64,000 nucleotides of DNA from Enterococcus thailandicus (GTDB lineage Bacteria > Bacillota > Bacilli > Lactobacillales > Enterococcaceae). Location of the stretch: positions 62,001 through 126,000 of the forward strand of contig NZ_JXLE01000006.1 in NCBI RefSeq assembly GCF_001886265.1, in the 5' to 3' direction. Position 1 is the stretch's first letter; the number at the start of each line of letters is the position of its first letter. This document shows positions 33,783 through 42,384 of this stretch, in pieces. Under the pieces are notes generated by a model. That model was not told the origin of the DNA. It was given only the letters and a program-made list of their open reading frames with translations, and made no database searches. The translations under genes were made by a program, and so were the position numbers.

Positions 33783-34730
33783 TTATTCAAATGCTTGATT
33801 TACATCCTCTAACATCAATTTCATTGACTCTAATCCGCCACCGCTCAAATACCATACATCTGGTTGTAGTGAAATGATTTTTCCATTTTTACCTGCATTC
33901 GTTTGTGCAATCAATTCATTTTCTGCCAAATTATTTTGGCTGTCATCTCCACCAATTGCTTTGGTACGATCAATTACAAATAATAAGTCTGGATTTTTTT
34001 CTAACACATATTCAAATGAAACACTTTGACCGTGTGTTGAAGGTTCAATTTCATTATCTGCTTGCGGGAAGCCAAAAACATCATGTACAAATCCGAAACG
34101 TGAACCAGAACCATAAGCAGATAGTTGGCCTTCGTTAACTAAAACAACTAATGCTTTTTTATCAAGGTCACTTGCTTTGTCTGCTGTCTTTTTGATTTCA
34201 GTAGATAGTTCTTTGATTTGTTTCTTCGCTTCAGATTCTTTATCAAAAATTTCACCTAGCGTTAAGACATTTTGTTGAATTGATTCCCATGGTTTTTCCG
34301 TATCAACTGATAAAAAGAAAGTCGGCGCGATTTTACTTAGTTCTTCTTGAAAATCACTTTGACGACCAGAAATAATAATCAGGTCTGGCTTCATTTGATT
34401 GATTTTTTCTAAATCTGGTTCTTTGATTCCACCAGCAGATTCAACTTCTTTGTAACTTGATAAATAAGCAGGTAAATTTTGCGTTGCAGCACCAACAACA
34501 TGGTCGCCTACGCCTAATGCGTCAAGTGTATCTAGTGACCCATTGTCAAAAACAACAACTTTCTGAGGATTCTTGGTTACATTTACCTCACCATTGCTGT
34601 CTTTGACTGTCAGCGTTGTTTCTTCGCTATTAGCAGTTTTTGTTGCTGTTGTTTCTTCTGATTTATTCCCTGTTCCACAAGCTGTTAACAATGATGCAAC
34701 AACCACGAAACTAAACATCCATTTTTTCAT
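33783..34730 (-). CDS. Iron-siderophore ABC transporter substrate-binding lipoprotein (FatB/YclQ-like)
   Basis: A 315-residue type III binding protein. The lipobox is SLLTACGTG, so the mature protein is anchored through Cys18. The two lobes are joined by a long helix; landmarks include VVVFDNGSLDTLDALGVGDHVVG and KPDLIIISGRQSDF. This resembles the Bacillus YclQ/FatB catecholate (petrobactin-type) group. ATG 34730 follows TTAGGAG; the longer start is disfavoured. Last gene of an iron-regulated four-gene operon. No siderophore synthesis genes are nearby, so it probably takes up ligands made by others. Confidence 0.9.
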   Translation of the reverse strand: MKKWMFSFVVVASLLTACGTGNKSEETTATKTANSEETTLTVKDSNGEVNVTKNPQKVVVFDNGSLDTLDALGVGDHVVGAATQNLPAYLSSYKEVESAGGIKEPDLEKINQMKPDLIIISGRQSDFQEELSKIAPTFFLSVDTEKPWESIQQNVLTLGEIFDKESEAKKQIKELSTEIKKTADKASDLDKKALVVLVNEGQLSAYGSGSRFGFVHDVFGFPQADNEIEPSTHGQSVSFEYVLEKNPDLLFVIDRTKAIGGDDSQNNLAENELIAQTNAGKNGKIISLQPDVWYLSGGGLESMKLMLEDVNQAFE

Positions 34731-34754
34731 TCCTTGTTCTCCTAACATTTATTT

Positions 34755-35510
34755 TTAGAAATAAAGACAGAATCTACGACCTTCAATTTCGCAAATTCGA
34801 ATGTCCATTTCATATAATTCATCGAGTACAGCTTTTTGGATAATCTCATTGGTTTTTCCTTGCGTAAACAATTGTCCTTCTTTCATTGCCACAATTTCAT
34901 CTGCATAACTAGCCGCAAAATTAATATCATGTAGGACAATTACGACTGTTTTGCCAAGCTCGGTCACCAATTTTTTTAAAATTTGCATGATTTGAACTGC
35001 AAAATTCATATCTAAGTTATTCAACGGTTCATCCAGCAAAATATAATCGGTATCTTGAGCTAAGACCATCGCAATATATGCACGCTGAAGTTGTCCGCCA
35101 GATAAGGTATGAACGAATTGATCTGTTAGCTTAGTTAACCCCAAATGTTTGAGCGCTTCTTCCACAAGTTGATGGTCTTCTTGTGTCAAGCGTCCTTTTG
35201 TATAAGGAAACCGACCAAATTCAACCAATTCTCTAACTGTAATTTGTAAATTCAATTCATTTGATTGACGTAAAATGGCTAATTTTTTCGCTAATTCATT
35301 TGACTTCCACGTCCGCACTTCATTATGATCTAAATAAATTTCACCTGTATCTTTAGGAACTAAACGGCTAACCAAGGAAAGCAAAGTTGATTTTCCCGCG
35401 CCATTTGGTCCAATAAAAGCCGTTAATTGTTGTTCTTGAATCGTCAAGTTGATATTATCTACCACTGACTTTCCTTGATAAGCTTTATTCACACCAGCTA
35501 AATCAATCAT
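34755..35510 (-). CDS. Iron-siderophore ABC transporter ATP-binding protein
   Basis: A 251-residue FecE/FepC-type ATPase. Walker A is GPNGAGKST (34-42), the signature is LSGGQLQR near 136, Walker B is YILLDEPLNNLD and the switch histidine is in VLHDIN. It overlaps the preceding permease gene by four bases and is followed by the binding-protein gene, so all four are coupled. It drives uptake through the two permease proteins encoded upstream. Confidence 0.94.
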   Translation of the reverse strand: MIDLAGVNKAYQGKSVVDNINLTIQEQQLTAFIGPNGAGKSTLLSLVSRLVPKDTGEIYLDHNEVRTWKSNELAKKLAILRQSNELNLQITVRELVEFGRFPYTKGRLTQEDHQLVEEALKHLGLTKLTDQFVHTLSGGQLQRAYIAMVLAQDTDYILLDEPLNNLDMNFAVQIMQILKKLVTELGKTVVIVLHDINFAASYADEIVAMKEGQLFTQGKTNEIIQKAVLDELYEMDIRICEIEGRRFCLYF

Positions 35511-36466
35511 CCTGCTTGCTTCCTTTCACGAATTAATTTTAGTAAAAAGTAACTCCCCCCCAGAAATTCAATCACTACACTAATTGTTGTGTTCCAACCA
35601 AAAAGTTGTTCAACAAGCAACTGCCCACCTGTCAGTAATAGCATTGCCACTAAAAAACTACCGACAAATAAAACTTTGTGTTGATATGTTGCAAATAACC
35701 GGTAACTAACATTTGCTACGATAAACCCTAAAAAGGTCATAGGACCTACTAACGCTGTCGCTGTTCCCGTCAGTAAGCTAACCACAAACAGCACAAGAAA
35801 TTGTAATCGTGCAACATCTACACCTAAGTTCATCGCTTTTTCTCTTCCCAAGTGAATAACATCTAGAAAACGATGTAAATAAAACAGCAGACACCAGCCA
35901 GCAACAATCAAACAAGTGGCTGGCAAGAGATATTGACTCTGAATATTCCCAAAACTTGCGAACAGCCGACCTTGTAACAAATCATATTCATTAGGATCCA
36001 TTATGACTTGTAAAAACGTACTCATGCTGCCAAACAACGTTCCTAAGACCATCCCAGTCATCAATAATAAAAATAAGCTAGCTTGCATTTTTTTTAATAA
36101 AAAATAGAATAAACTCAAACTCAAGCCAACCATTAGACTAATTGTCAGCAAAAAAAAGACAAGACCTGTTTGCTGTAGCATCGTCACGCCACCTAACAAG
36201 AAAAATAAAATTGTTTGAACAAGTACATACAACGAATCTAGTCCCAAAACGGACGGGGTCAAAAATTGATTTTGACTGATTGTTTGAAAGCTAATTGTTG
36301 CTCCACTCACTGCTAGTGAAACCAAGAAAAAAGCACCAATTTTTTTACTTCTTAATGCCCAAGCAAACGACCAGTTTCCATAAGTGTTGATGATTAAATA
36401 ACTTATCGTAACCAAGCACACCACACCAACTAATAACAATAAACGCCAGCGTATATTGTTTTTCAT
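35507..36466 (-). CDS. Iron-siderophore ABC transporter permease (second)
   Basis: A 319-residue FecCD-type permease with about nine to ten membrane segments. It contains SGATISFQTISQNQFLTPSVLGLDSLYVL, the typical G-x2-Q-x2-x-NPLA-like region of the family, and GPMTFLGFIVANVSYRL, the FLG motif that faces the ATPase. It overlaps its neighbours by four bases on each side. It pairs with the other permease to make a heterodimer like YclN-YclO. Confidence 0.92.
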   Translation of the reverse strand: MKNNIRWRLLLLVGVVCLVTISYLIINTYGNWSFAWALRSKKIGAFFLVSLAVSGATISFQTISQNQFLTPSVLGLDSLYVLVQTILFFLLGGVTMLQQTGLVFFLLTISLMVGLSLSLFYFLLKKMQASLFLLLMTGMVLGTLFGSMSTFLQVIMDPNEYDLLQGRLFASFGNIQSQYLLPATCLIVAGWCLLFYLHRFLDVIHLGREKAMNLGVDVARLQFLVLFVVSLLTGTATALVGPMTFLGFIVANVSYRLFATYQHKVLFVGSFLVAMLLLTGGQLLVEQLFGWNTTISVVIEFLGGSYFLLKLIRERKQAG

Positions 36467-37410
36467 CGTTTCTCCCCCTTCACTAATAAAAAGAGGAAAA
36501 TAATTCCGCCAATTATTCCAACAATGACACTCACTGGAATTTCATAAGGATAAATTAGAACGCGAGCCAAAATATCGCAAATTAATAAAAAAACACTTCC
36601 AAATAATGCAGTTATTCCTAAAGTTTGATGGACTTGATCCCCATACATTCTCGCCACTAAATTGGGAACAATAACGCCTAAAAACGGCATTGTTCCAACC
36701 ATAATTAACACGACTGCACTAGCTAAAGAAACTAATCCGACACCTAACAACTGCATTTTGTGATAATTCATACCAAGATTCACCGCAAATGACTCACCCA
36801 ATCCAACGATCGTAAATTGATACGCAAAATAATAAATAATTCCTAACAAAGGAATCGTTAGATAAAGCAGTTCATAATTGCCACGCAGAATGGTAGAAAA
36901 ATTTCCTTGTAACCACGAAGACATATTTTGCACCAACTGATATTGGTAAGCAAAAAAAGTTGCGATGGAACCAATAATATTGCCCCACATCACACCAATC
37001 AATGGCAGCATCAACTGATTTTTTTGTGGAATCATTCTTGCAAAATAAAGAAACAATCCTGTCCCTAAAAAAGCAAATGCAAAAGCCGTTGCTGAACGTG
37101 TGACAATCGACGCATTCGGTAGAAAAAGCATTACAATCAAAATTCCTAAGCGTGCACTGTCCATTGTTCCAGCAGTCGTTGGTGAAACAAATTTATTCTG
37201 AGTCAAGTGCTGCATAATCAACCCACAAATACTACTTGTAGCTCCCACTAGCACAATACAAATGGTACGAGGCAAACGACTAATAAGAAATAATTGCGCA
37301 CTTTGTGTATCTGCCTGAAAAAATTCTGTTAATTGGACCGATGACGCTCCTATCAATAGTGAAAGAAAACTGAGTCCCACTAAGCTGGCAATCAACCAGC
37401 GATAACGCAT
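36463..37410 (-). CDS. Iron-siderophore ABC transporter permease (first)
   Basis: A 315-residue FecCD-type permease. It has LPRTICIVLVGATSSICGLIMQHLTQNKFVSPTTAG and VGTMPFLGVIVPNLVARMYG, both standard for the family. First gene of the operon permease-permease-ATPase-binding protein. The upstream region carries a promoter and a Fur-like box (37430-37450), so iron should repress it. Confidence 0.92.
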   Translation of the reverse strand: MRYRWLIASLVGLSFLSLLIGASSVQLTEFFQADTQSAQLFLISRLPRTICIVLVGATSSICGLIMQHLTQNKFVSPTTAGTMDSARLGILIVMLFLPNASIVTRSATAFAFAFLGTGLFLYFARMIPQKNQLMLPLIGVMWGNIIGSIATFFAYQYQLVQNMSSWLQGNFSTILRGNYELLYLTIPLLGIIYYFAYQFTIVGLGESFAVNLGMNYHKMQLLGVGLVSLASAVVLIMVGTMPFLGVIVPNLVARMYGDQVHQTLGITALFGSVFLLICDILARVLIYPYEIPVSVIVGIIGGIIFLFLLVKGEKR

Positions 37411-37429
37411 AAAACCCCTCTTTTCTAAT

Positions 37430-37450
37430 TGAGAATGATTTTCATTCTTA
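37430..37450. promoter_or_regulatory. Fur box of the siderophore-uptake operon
   Basis: A perfect seven-base inverted repeat AGAATGA-TTT-TCATTCT (37432-37448) in the Fur consensus style (GATAATGATWATCATTATC). It lies directly downstream of the -10 on the minus strand, where bound Fur would block transcription. Confidence 0.75.
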
Positions 37451-37478
37451 TTCTAAGTGAGAAGTTGAGCAAAAGCAA
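37450..37478 (-). promoter_or_regulatory. Promoter of the siderophore-uptake operon
   Basis: On the minus strand TTGCTT (37478-37473), a 17-base spacer and TAGAAT (37455-37450), touching the Fur box. Confidence 0.65.
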
Positions 37479-37515
37479 CCGCTTTTTTACCATTTATCTT
37501 ATTTCAAGTAATTTG

Positions 37516-37524
37516 TGTTATAAT
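37516..37524 (+). promoter_or_regulatory. Extended -10 promoter of the yueI-like gene
   Basis: TGT-TATAAT at 37516-37524, an extended -10 element; no clear -35. The gene begins 34 bases downstream. Confidence 0.6.
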
Positions 37525-37557
37525 CGCTGTATCAATCGCTATAAAGGAGGGCTTCTT

Positions 37558-38004
37558 TTGCCACAAGATGAATTGCAAAGTCACTTGGACAAAGGTCGTT
37601 ACGGGACACCTTTGGTCAACCCAGATGAACAACATAAATATCTAGGAACTTTTCGTGAGCGTTGCTATGTCAGTATGACCATTGGTGAAATGAAAAAAGC
37701 TGAGAATCAAGCAAACTTCACTAAGGAACTTGAAAAATACCCAGATGAACAAATTTTATTAAATGGCAGTATGCCTGAAGACCTTCAAGCACGCTATATC
37801 CAATTGGCAACAAGACAAAAAGTTCGTTTCACAGTTATCAATGATTTTGTTAAAAATGATGACGATAGTCTTGGTCTGATTTTAGCTGCTAAAGAAGCGG
37901 TCAATGAGCCCGTCATTGATATTGAAAAAAAATATCCAAAAGTTCAAGAACCTGAACAATCAGAAAAATCGAAAAAAAGTCTTTGGGACAAATTATTCCA
38001 CTAA
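37558..38004 (+). CDS. yueI: YueI family protein (DUF1694)
   Basis: A 148-residue cytoplasmic protein starting from TTG six bases after AAAGGAGGG. It begins MPQDELQSHLDKGRYGTPLVNPDEQHKYLGTFRERC and has ILLNGSMPEDLQARYIQLATRQKVRFTVINDF, matching the Firmicute YueI/DUF1694 family of unknown role. The upstream open frame has no start site. It is divergent from the iron operon and ends at a bidirectional terminator. Function unknown. Confidence 0.82.
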   Translation: MPQDELQSHLDKGRYGTPLVNPDEQHKYLGTFRERCYVSMTIGEMKKAENQANFTKELEKYPDEQILLNGSMPEDLQARYIQLATRQKVRFTVINDFVKNDDDSLGLILAAKEAVNEPVIDIEKKYPKVQEPEQSEKSKKSLWDKLFH

Positions 38005-38010
38005 TAAAGC

Positions 38011-38055
38011 AAAAAGCTCGTGTAAATTCATTAACGAATTTTACACGAGCTTTTT
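38011..38055. terminator. Bidirectional terminator between yueI and gshF
   Basis: AAAAAGCTCGTGTAAATTC pairs with GAATTTTACACGAGCTTTTT around a short loop (one bulged base). Confidence 0.88.
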
Positions 38056-38072
38056 ACTTTATTTAAATCAAC

Positions 38073-40370
38073 TTATTTTTCTTTCTCGTTCCAATGGTTC
38101 AACGCCCAGACTTCCGGATACAAAAGTTTCAACACCGCTAAAGTTAATCGTCGTCCTGTCCCAGAAAATGGATAAACATGCATGTGCATTGCAGGATTAA
38201 AATTGGCTTCGATGATACCATAAGCCTTCTCATCTGTTGACGGATCAATTTCTTTGTCTGGAATAATCAAATCGATTCCGCTGACTTTTGCCCCCAACGC
38301 CGTAACGGCTGCGACTGCAATTTCTTTGTACGCATCAGAAAACTCAGCTGTTACATCAATTGAATCTCCACCAGTACTGATATTGGAATTTTCACGTAAA
38401 TAAACGATTTGATTTTTCGCAGGAATAGAATCAATTGTTAATCCTTGTTCTTTCAACATCAATTGTTCAAGATCACCCAACTGAATTAATTCTAATGGTG
38501 CACGATGATTTGTCCCACGTAAAGGATCTTGATTTTTTTGAGCAACTAATTCCGTCACAGTTTGCTCGCCGTTGCCAATAACGTTTGCAGGTATCCGAAG
38601 TAAAATTGCTTGAACTTGTCCATCAATCACAAAAAAACGATATTCTGTTCCAGGTAAAAATTCCTCTACTAAAACGGAGGTATCTTCCCGAAAAGCAATT
38701 TCTAACCCTTTGTGATAATCTTCTTCACTCGCGCCCTCTTTAAAAATTGTGATACCTAATCCGTAATTTGTTGACTTTGGTTTAATGACAAATGCTTCCT
38801 TTGCAAAACGAGAATAGGCACGTTTTGCTTCAGCCATCGAAGTAAACTCCGCACCAGCAGGAACACGGAAACCTGCTTCTGCTAGAATTTTTTTGGTCAC
38901 CGTTTTATTTTCCATAATCAAAGGCACAATGTAACTATCTTTACTTGTCATATTCGCATTTTTAACGTATTCGACATGATTTTCAAATTGCAAACGTAAA
39001 AACTGATCTGCTTCGTCAATCACTTTCACTTGAATTCCTTTTTGAATTGCATCAAATAAGAAAATTTGTGTGGATAGTTCCATCTCACGAAAGCCCGCCA
39101 ATTGATATGGTCGCTCATGGCTTTCAGCATCGTATTTTCTGCCTAAGGCAACTGCAACAGCTTTTTGGCTATCACTTTGTGCTTCTGTGTATAATTGGGC
39201 AGCAATCGTCTGAGAAGGGTTATTTAAACGTTCAGCTAATTTGTCAATTGTAGGTAACAATTCTTCATGTTGCAAAGCTTGAACCATCTCTTTCATTTGT
39301 GTAAAGAGCATTAGACCTTCTTCGTACATCGCGGTTTGATCCAATGGTCCTTCCAAAGCAACTCGATTGTTGTAAAGCGTTCCTTCTTCCACCCACTCGT
39401 CGACAGATGATCCTTCGGGTGCCCAGAGCATAAATACTAAAAATAATTGTAAAAACTGGACTTGTTCTTTACTAATTCCTAAATGATGATACGGGTTCAA
39501 ATCAATATTCCGCAACTCGATATAACGTACACCCATCTTTGCAACGTCCGCAACTCTTTTACCTCCACGGAAACGTACAGGTGCATAGAATTCTTTTTCT
39601 TCAGATAACTTGCCTTCTTCAATCATTTGTTCAATATCTGCTAAGTACTGCTCCATTGAGGCATAAGAAACTTTTACATTTGAATGATTAGTGTAGCCAT
39701 ATTCACTATTTCGAATACTACGAACAGGTTCATGAGGATGTAGTTCATCAACGAAATAATTTGCCTCGCTTAATGGAGAAGCTCCATATAAATACGTAAT
39801 CAACCAGCGATAGCGCAAAAAGTTTCTTGCTACTTTTAAATACACTTCTGTTTTAAAAGCTGCAAACTCTTGAATCTCTGTTTGCTGAACAAACAGAGAA
39901 CGAATTAATTCCTCACCAAATTCAAAATTAAAATGAATGCCACTGACCATTTGTTTTCGTTTACCATATTCTTTTGCTAAATAGCGACGATACAAAACAT
40001 CTTCAAATGTTGCTAGTTTGGCAATCATGATTTCCTCATCTTTTTGTGGCAAAGCAGGTGGCATACTTAGTGGCCAAATCATTTCCTCATCTGACATTGA
40101 CCGAGAAGTCACATCATAAATTGCATCTAAATATTGAAAAAGTTCATCAATGGAATCTGTTACTGGTGTAATCATTTCCACTTGAGTCTCACTAAAATCA
40201 GTTTGAATATATGGATGATACGTGCGATCACCAAAAATAGCTGGATGATCTGTTCTTGCTAACTTTCCGTCATGTGTTACCCGTTGTCCTTCACGTTCAA
40301 TTCCAAATCGAGCTTGATCGATAAACGGTATCGCACTTGAATGTTCTAATAATTTTTTAAAGTTCATCAT
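38073..40370 (-). CDS. gshF: Bifunctional glutamate-cysteine ligase / glutathione synthetase GshF
   Basis: A 765-residue enzyme that makes glutathione from glutamate, cysteine and glycine in one chain. The N-terminal glutamate-cysteine ligase (about 1-470) has FGIEREGQRVT, MVSGIHFNFEFG and YIELRNIDLNPY. The C-terminal ATP-grasp domain (about 490-750) has FVIKPKSTNYGLGI, LVEEFLPGTEYRFFVIDG and GIIEANFNPAMHMHVYPF. This GshAB fusion is typical of streptococci, enterococci, Listeria and related bacteria. GTGGAGG precedes the ATG; a second ATG follows at once. Monocistronic. Confidence 0.96.
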   Translation of the reverse strand: MMNFKKLLEHSSAIPFIDQARFGIEREGQRVTHDGKLARTDHPAIFGDRTYHPYIQTDFSETQVEMITPVTDSIDELFQYLDAIYDVTSRSMSDEEMIWPLSMPPALPQKDEEIMIAKLATFEDVLYRRYLAKEYGKRKQMVSGIHFNFEFGEELIRSLFVQQTEIQEFAAFKTEVYLKVARNFLRYRWLITYLYGASPLSEANYFVDELHPHEPVRSIRNSEYGYTNHSNVKVSYASMEQYLADIEQMIEEGKLSEEKEFYAPVRFRGGKRVADVAKMGVRYIELRNIDLNPYHHLGISKEQVQFLQLFLVFMLWAPEGSSVDEWVEEGTLYNNRVALEGPLDQTAMYEEGLMLFTQMKEMVQALQHEELLPTIDKLAERLNNPSQTIAAQLYTEAQSDSQKAVAVALGRKYDAESHERPYQLAGFREMELSTQIFLFDAIQKGIQVKVIDEADQFLRLQFENHVEYVKNANMTSKDSYIVPLIMENKTVTKKILAEAGFRVPAGAEFTSMAEAKRAYSRFAKEAFVIKPKSTNYGLGITIFKEGASEEDYHKGLEIAFREDTSVLVEEFLPGTEYRFFVIDGQVQAILLRIPANVIGNGEQTVTELVAQKNQDPLRGTNHRAPLELIQLGDLEQLMLKEQGLTIDSIPAKNQIVYLRENSNISTGGDSIDVTAEFSDAYKEIAVAAVTALGAKVSGIDLIIPDKEIDPSTDEKAYGIIEANFNPAMHMHVYPFSGTGRRLTLAVLKLLYPEVWALNHWNEKEK

Positions 40371-40465
40371 TACATGTCCTCCACTTCATACATTGACATT
40401 ATAGTAAAAAACAATCAGAAAAAGAACGATCTTGCCTTAAAATGAGGAGATTATGAAAAACTGCA

Positions 40466-40507
40466 CAAAAAAAGAAGTATACCAGTCTTTTTCCGGCATA
40501 CTTCTTA
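40466..40507 (-). terminator. ftsY terminator
   Basis: AAGAAGTAT and ATACTTCTT arms; on the minus strand a T run follows. Confidence 0.8.
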
Positions 40508-40552
40508 CATTTAAAACGTCATGTTCCCATGATTTGTTCATAAGTTAATTGA

Positions 40553-41554
40553 TTATTCTTCTTTCAGTAATCCTTTAAACAATCCAACAACAAAATCATT
40601 TGGATCAAACGGTTCTAGATCATCTATTCCTTCACCTAATCCAACTAATTTTACTGGTAAATGCAATTCATTTCTGATAGCTAACACAATTCCACCTTTA
40701 GCAGTTCCATCTAATTTAGTCAAAACTAGCCCAGTTACATCTGTTGTTTCTTTAAATTGTTTTGCTTGAACCATTGCATTTTGCCCTGTTGTTGCATCTA
40801 ATACCAATAATGTTTCATGTGGTGCATCTGGTAGTTCACGTTGAATCACACGTTTGATTTTTTCTAACTCTTTCATCAAATTCACTTTGTTTTGCAAGCG
40901 TCCAGCTGTATCAACAAGTAAAACATCTGCTTCTTCTGCTTTGGCACGTTCCAATGCATCATAAACAACTGCTGCTGGATCGCCACCAGCATTTCCGTGA
41001 ACGACTTCCACACCAGCGCGTTCACCCCAGACTACTAATTGGTCAATCGCTCCTGCACGGAATGTATCAGCTGCTGCCATCAAAACTTTTTTGCCTTCAT
41101 TTTTGTATTGATGTGCAAGTTTCCCAATGCTTGTCGTTTTACCCACACCATTCACACCAACAAAAAGCATTACCGTCAGTCCTTCTGGTTGGATATTCAA
41201 CTCATTCACTTCATTAAGACCTTCTTGTTCGTACAAATCAACCAGTTTTTCAATGATGGCATTTTGAACTTCTGCTGGTTTCTTCGCATTACGCAACTTC
41301 ACTTCTTGACGTAAAGACTCTGTAATTTGAATTGCTGTTTCAAAACCAACGTCCGCGCCAATCAATGTTTCTTCTAATTCTTCAAAGAAATCTTCATCAA
41401 CTGTTCGGAAATTAGCAAACAATTCATTCATTCGCTCGCCAAAAGTTTTTCTCGTTTTTTCTAATCCTTTGTCATACTTTTCTTGGACTTCAACGACTTC
41501 TTCTGGTTGCTCTTCACCAGTAAACGCTCGCTTGATTTTGTCAAAAAATCCCAT
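40553..41554 (-). CDS. ftsY: Signal recognition particle receptor FtsY
   Basis: A 333-residue SRP-GTPase that docks ribosome-SRP complexes at the membrane. It has a short acidic N-terminal region, the N helical bundle, and the G domain: [35 protein letters not shown] and [32 protein letters not shown] closes it. Part of rnc-smc-HAD-ftsY, a common Firmicute order; 11 bases separate it from the HAD gene. Confidence 0.97.
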   Translation of the reverse strand: MGFFDKIKRAFTGEEQPEEVVEVQEKYDKGLEKTRKTFGERMNELFANFRTVDEDFFEELEETLIGADVGFETAIQITESLRQEVKLRNAKKPAEVQNAIIEKLVDLYEQEGLNEVNELNIQPEGLTVMLFVGVNGVGKTTSIGKLAHQYKNEGKKVLMAAADTFRAGAIDQLVVWGERAGVEVVHGNAGGDPAAVVYDALERAKAEEADVLLVDTAGRLQNKVNLMKELEKIKRVIQRELPDAPHETLLVLDATTGQNAMVQAKQFKETTDVTGLVLTKLDGTAKGGIVLAIRNELHLPVKLVGLGEGIDDLEPFDPNDFVVGLFKGLLKEE

Positions 41555-41565
41555 TTGATTCCCCC

Positions 41566-42375
41566 CTATACTAAAACAAATTTTTCAATTGCTTGTGCAA
41601 CACCGTCATCATCATTACTTGCAGTCAAATAGTCTGCACTTTCTTTAACTAAAGGAACAGCATTTGCCATTGCGACACCCATTCCTGCATATTCAATCAT
41701 TGGTAAATCATTTTCTTCATCACCAATTGCCATGACTTCTGCTTGGGTGATTCCTAGCTCTTCTGCTAATAAAGAAATTCCATACGCTTTAGTAACACCT
41801 TTTGGCATAAATTCTAGCAGCATACTACGTGTCTTGATGATTTCAAATTGTTCATGGAACACATTTGGAATTTCTTGAATTTTTGGATCTAATTCTTCTT
41901 GTGCATAAGCAATAACTGCTTTGTTCAAAACATCCGCTTTCTTAACATCCAGTAAAGTTCCAGGACGGAAATCCAAAACTTTATTCAGCACATTATAAAG
42001 CGATTGTTTTTCAGGAGCTGTTGGTAACTGATAAACAATCCCATCAGATAACACATCTAGTGGCAAAGACAACGCTTGTGCTAACTGGGTCAATTGCTCA
42101 ACGTCTGCAATAGTCATTACTTTTTTCGCCATGATTTCGCCTGTGTCATTTTTTTGAACAAGCCCACCATTAAACGTAATGCTATAGTCACCTGAATCAA
42201 GCAAATCCAATTCCGTTAAATAATGTGCCATAGCCGCCAGTGGACGACCTGTACACAAAACAATTTTAACTCCTTGATTTTTTGCTTGCGCCAAAATTTC
42301 TTTATTTCTAGCAGAAATTTGTTTTTCTTCGTTTAGTAATGTTCCATCTAAATCAATGGCAACTAATTTAATCAT
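41566..42375 (-). CDS. Cof-type HAD-superfamily phosphatase
   Basis: A 269-residue HAD hydrolase with C2 cap. Motif I is AIDLDGTLLNEE (6-17), motif II CTGRP, and the end has MAIGDEENDLPMIEYAGMGVAMANA. The family works on sugar phosphates or flavin/pyridoxal phosphates; substrate unknown. Sandwiched between smc (ten bases upstream) and ftsY, so it is co-transcribed with them. Confidence 0.9.
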   Translation of the reverse strand: MIKLVAIDLDGTLLNEEKQISARNKEILAQAKNQGVKIVLCTGRPLAAMAHYLTELDLLDSGDYSITFNGGLVQKNDTGEIMAKKVMTIADVEQLTQLAQALSLPLDVLSDGIVYQLPTAPEKQSLYNVLNKVLDFRPGTLLDVKKADVLNKAVIAYAQEELDPKIQEIPNVFHEQFEIIKTRSMLLEFMPKGVTKAYGISLLAEELGITQAEVMAIGDEENDLPMIEYAGMGVAMANAVPLVKESADYLTASNDDDGVAQAIEKFVLV

Positions 42376-42384
42376 ATTTACTTC